Assembly: GCA_023257915.1 (NCBI GenBank)
Contig: JALRBB010000103.1
Span: 1 to 6,932 of the forward strand
DNA: 6,932 bases
Direction: 5' to 3'
From: Quisquiliibacterium sp.
GTDB lineage: Bacteria > Pseudomonadota > Gammaproteobacteria > Burkholderiales > Burkholderiaceae_E
The notes under the pieces were generated by a model. It saw only the letters and a program-made list of their open reading frames with translations. It did not search any database and was not told where the DNA came from. The translations under genes were made by a program, and so were the position numbers. Positions 6,072 to 6,932 of the stretch are shown here, piece after piece. Every line of letters starts with the position of its first letter. The stretch's first letter is position 1.

Positions 6072-6074
6072 TCC

Positions 6075-6092
6075 CGCCGGGTGGCGCCGGCG
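6075..6092. terminator. GC-rich hairpin in the convergent gap (possible bidirectional terminator)
   Basis: CGCCGG-GTGGCG-CCGGCG gives a perfect six-pair stem with a six-base loop. It fits within the 22-bp gap between the rhodanese stop and the stop of the opposing gene. There is no T-run on either strand, so it is not a textbook intrinsic terminator. Its placement suggests it may pause or stop transcription from both sides. Confidence 0.4.
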
Positions 6093-6093
6093 C

Positions 6094-6339
6094 TCAGTGC
6101 ATCGAGACCGGCTGCTGCATCAGGCCGTCGAACTCGCTCAGAAAATCGTCGACCTCCTCGATGGTCGGATCTGCAGCGATGAGCTCGGACACGTTCTTGC
6201 GAAAACGCCTGGCCAGCGCACCGGCGATGAAGATCTCCCGGCGAGCCATCTTGTCGAGAATTTCGAATCCACCGCGACCGCCACTCTCGTCGTGGAACTC
6301 GACAACACAGTAAGCGGGGCTGTTGTAAATCATTTGCAT
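6094..6339 (-). CDS. DUF3567-type small conserved protein
   Basis: An 81-residue acidic, soluble protein of unknown function. Its sequence matches my memory of the DUF3567 family found in Burkholderiales: it starts MQMIYNSPAYCVVEF, has GGFEILDKMARREIFIAG (23-40) in the middle, and ends EEVDDFLSEFDGLMQQP (61-77). I place the start at ATG 6339 because GAGGA (6345-6349) lies five bases upstream. The frame stays open further 5', but the extension is Arg-rich, unlike the family, and ATG 6351 has no ribosome site. A second ATG at 6333 is possible but less well spaced. No membrane segment, metal motif or DNA-binding motif is visible. It converges on the rhodanese gene, and I can infer no role from context. 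Confidence 0.85.
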   Translation of the reverse strand: MQMIYNSPAYCVVEFHDESGGRGGFEILDKMARREIFIAGALARRFRKNVSELIAADPTIEEVDDFLSEFDGLMQQPVSMH

Positions 6340-6383
6340 GGCGGTCCTCATCGAGTTGGCCCTGGTGACGACACCTTCCCCAA

Positions 6384-6411
6384 TAGATAGTGTCCGCCCG
6401 GAAGCTTTCAA
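6384..6411 (-). promoter_or_regulatory. Possible promoter of the DUF3567-type gene
   Basis: Within the 113-bp gap upstream of the gene, the minus strand has TTGAAA (6411-6406), a five-of-six -35 match, then 16 bp, then TATCTA (6389-6384), a poor -10. The leader would be about 40 bases. This is tentative. The rest of the gap shows no other structure I can support. Confidence 0.35.
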
Positions 6412-6452
6412 GATGCAAGCGGCAAGAATCCGCCGCCCACCAGACGGACTAA

Positions 6453-6932
6453 TCAGTCGCCTTCGTCGACGCAGCCTTGCAACTGACTGCGCAAGGCCTC
6501 CAGCGCATCGGCGCACGCGTCTCGCACGAGAAGCCGCGAATCAAGCCGCCAGCCGGTCGCATGCCAGCCCGCATCGGCACTGGCGGACCATCGGTACCAC
6601 TCGCGCGCGGTGCGAAACAGAGCGAGTTCGATCCGCGGGTGCTCGATGGACTGCAGCGCTGCAAACAGCCGACGACGATCGAACACCAGCGCGCCCGGCC
6701 AGCGCAGCCACGACATGCGCCCGGACTGACCTGGGTGTGCAACCGGTGCCGATGGAGGTCCATACGCAAGACCCAGGCTCGCGCTGACCGCCCGCCATTC
6801 GGCAGCCAGCGAGTCTTCCTCGACATGAAGCCGGACGCCGGCCGGCCCAGCAGCGCGCGGTGGCGCGGCCACCGGATCGGGACGTGCATCGACCACCAGC
6901 GGTGACGCATCAAGGGCTCCTGGCGGCGCGGC
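6453..6932 (-). CDS. Unidentified protein, C-terminal part; 5' end at or beyond window edge
   Basis: A leftward frame open from the right edge to a TGA at 6455-6453, at least 159 residues. I do not recognise it. The first 45 or so residues are Pro/Ala-rich and look like a linker. The following region has seven tryptophans in roughly 85 residues (EWRAV, SWLRW, EWYRW, GWHATGW) and the segment PGALVFDRRRLFAALQSIEHP. It ends in an acidic helix-like stretch. No signal peptide or membrane segment is seen. I chose this frame because third codon positions are GC-rich and the translation has normal protein composition. An overlapping minus frame (6449-6913) reads as Arg/Cys/Ser-rich noise, although its ATG near 6910 has a GGAG upstream. 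GTG 6896 is a possible start, but the gene may equally begin outside the window. Confidence 0.6.
   Translation of the reverse strand, partial: AAPPGALDASPLVVDARPDPVAAPPRAAGPAGVRLHVEEDSLAAEWRAVSASLGLAYGPPSAPVAHPGQSGRMSWLRWPGALVFDRRRLFAALQSIEHPRIELALFRTAREWYRWSASADAGWHATGWRLDSRLLVRDACADALEALRSQLQGCVDEGD

Noticed and set aside
6449..6913. Minus-strand frame with a GGAG before its ATG near 6910
   Set aside because: The translation is rich in Arg, Cys, Ser and Trp without structure. The adjacent frame (6453-6932) has GC-rich third positions and normal composition.
1..6932. Frequent CGATCG/GATCGC words across the window as a possible repeat or uptake signal
   Set aside because: They occur mostly in coding frames as common Asp, Ile, Arg and Ala codon combinations in GC-rich DNA. 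Without a genome-wide count against expectation I cannot call them over-represented.

Overview
The window is GC-rich, densely coding chromosomal DNA from a proteobacterium. It is most likely a betaproteobacterium of the order Burkholderiales. The support is a DUF3567-type small protein (a family I know mainly from Burkholderiales), TAAAAT-type -10 elements close to start codons, and a hydroxycinnamate-type gene cluster common in that group. I see no mobile elements, tRNA or rRNA genes, CRISPR arrays or prophage genes.

Positions 1-5604 form an aromatic-acid (probably hydroxycinnamate: ferulate, p-coumarate or caffeate) uptake and CoA-activation locus made of two divergent transcription units. 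The leftward unit runs from about 2612 to the left edge. It encodes a periplasmic TRAP substrate-binding protein (dctP), an enoyl-CoA hydratase/isomerase-family enzyme, and the N-terminal 211 residues of a feruloyl-CoA synthase-like acyl-CoA ligase, which runs off the window. The rightward unit starts at 2704. It encodes a PcaD-like alpha/beta hydrolase with an extra C-terminal domain, then the small (dctQ) and large (dctM) TRAP membrane subunits. A 142-bp divergent intergenic region lies between the units and contains a probable leftward promoter and small inverted repeats. The inferred scheme is that DctP captures an aromatic carboxylate in the periplasm, DctQM imports it with sodium, the ligase makes the CoA thioester, and the hydratase-family enzyme acts on its side chain. 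The hydrolase may release a free acid from an ester or lactone. No regulator, aldehyde dehydrogenase, hydroxyacyl-CoA dehydrogenase or thiolase lies in the window, so the later route is not visible.

Positions 5605-6932 look like unrelated core genes. A single-domain rhodanese (rightward, probably leaderless mRNA) converges on a DUF3567-type gene (leftward), with a GC hairpin filling the 22-bp gap. A partial, Trp-rich unidentified leftward ORF runs off the right edge.

The points most worth a second look are four. The hydrolase has a tail resembling a carboxymuconolactone-decarboxylase domain without its usual histidine. The hydratase keeps both catalytic glutamates, unlike the classic feruloyl-CoA hydratase/lyase. 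The TRAP transporter is split across divergent units. The rhodanese gene appears leaderless. I found no clear evidence of a wholly new system.
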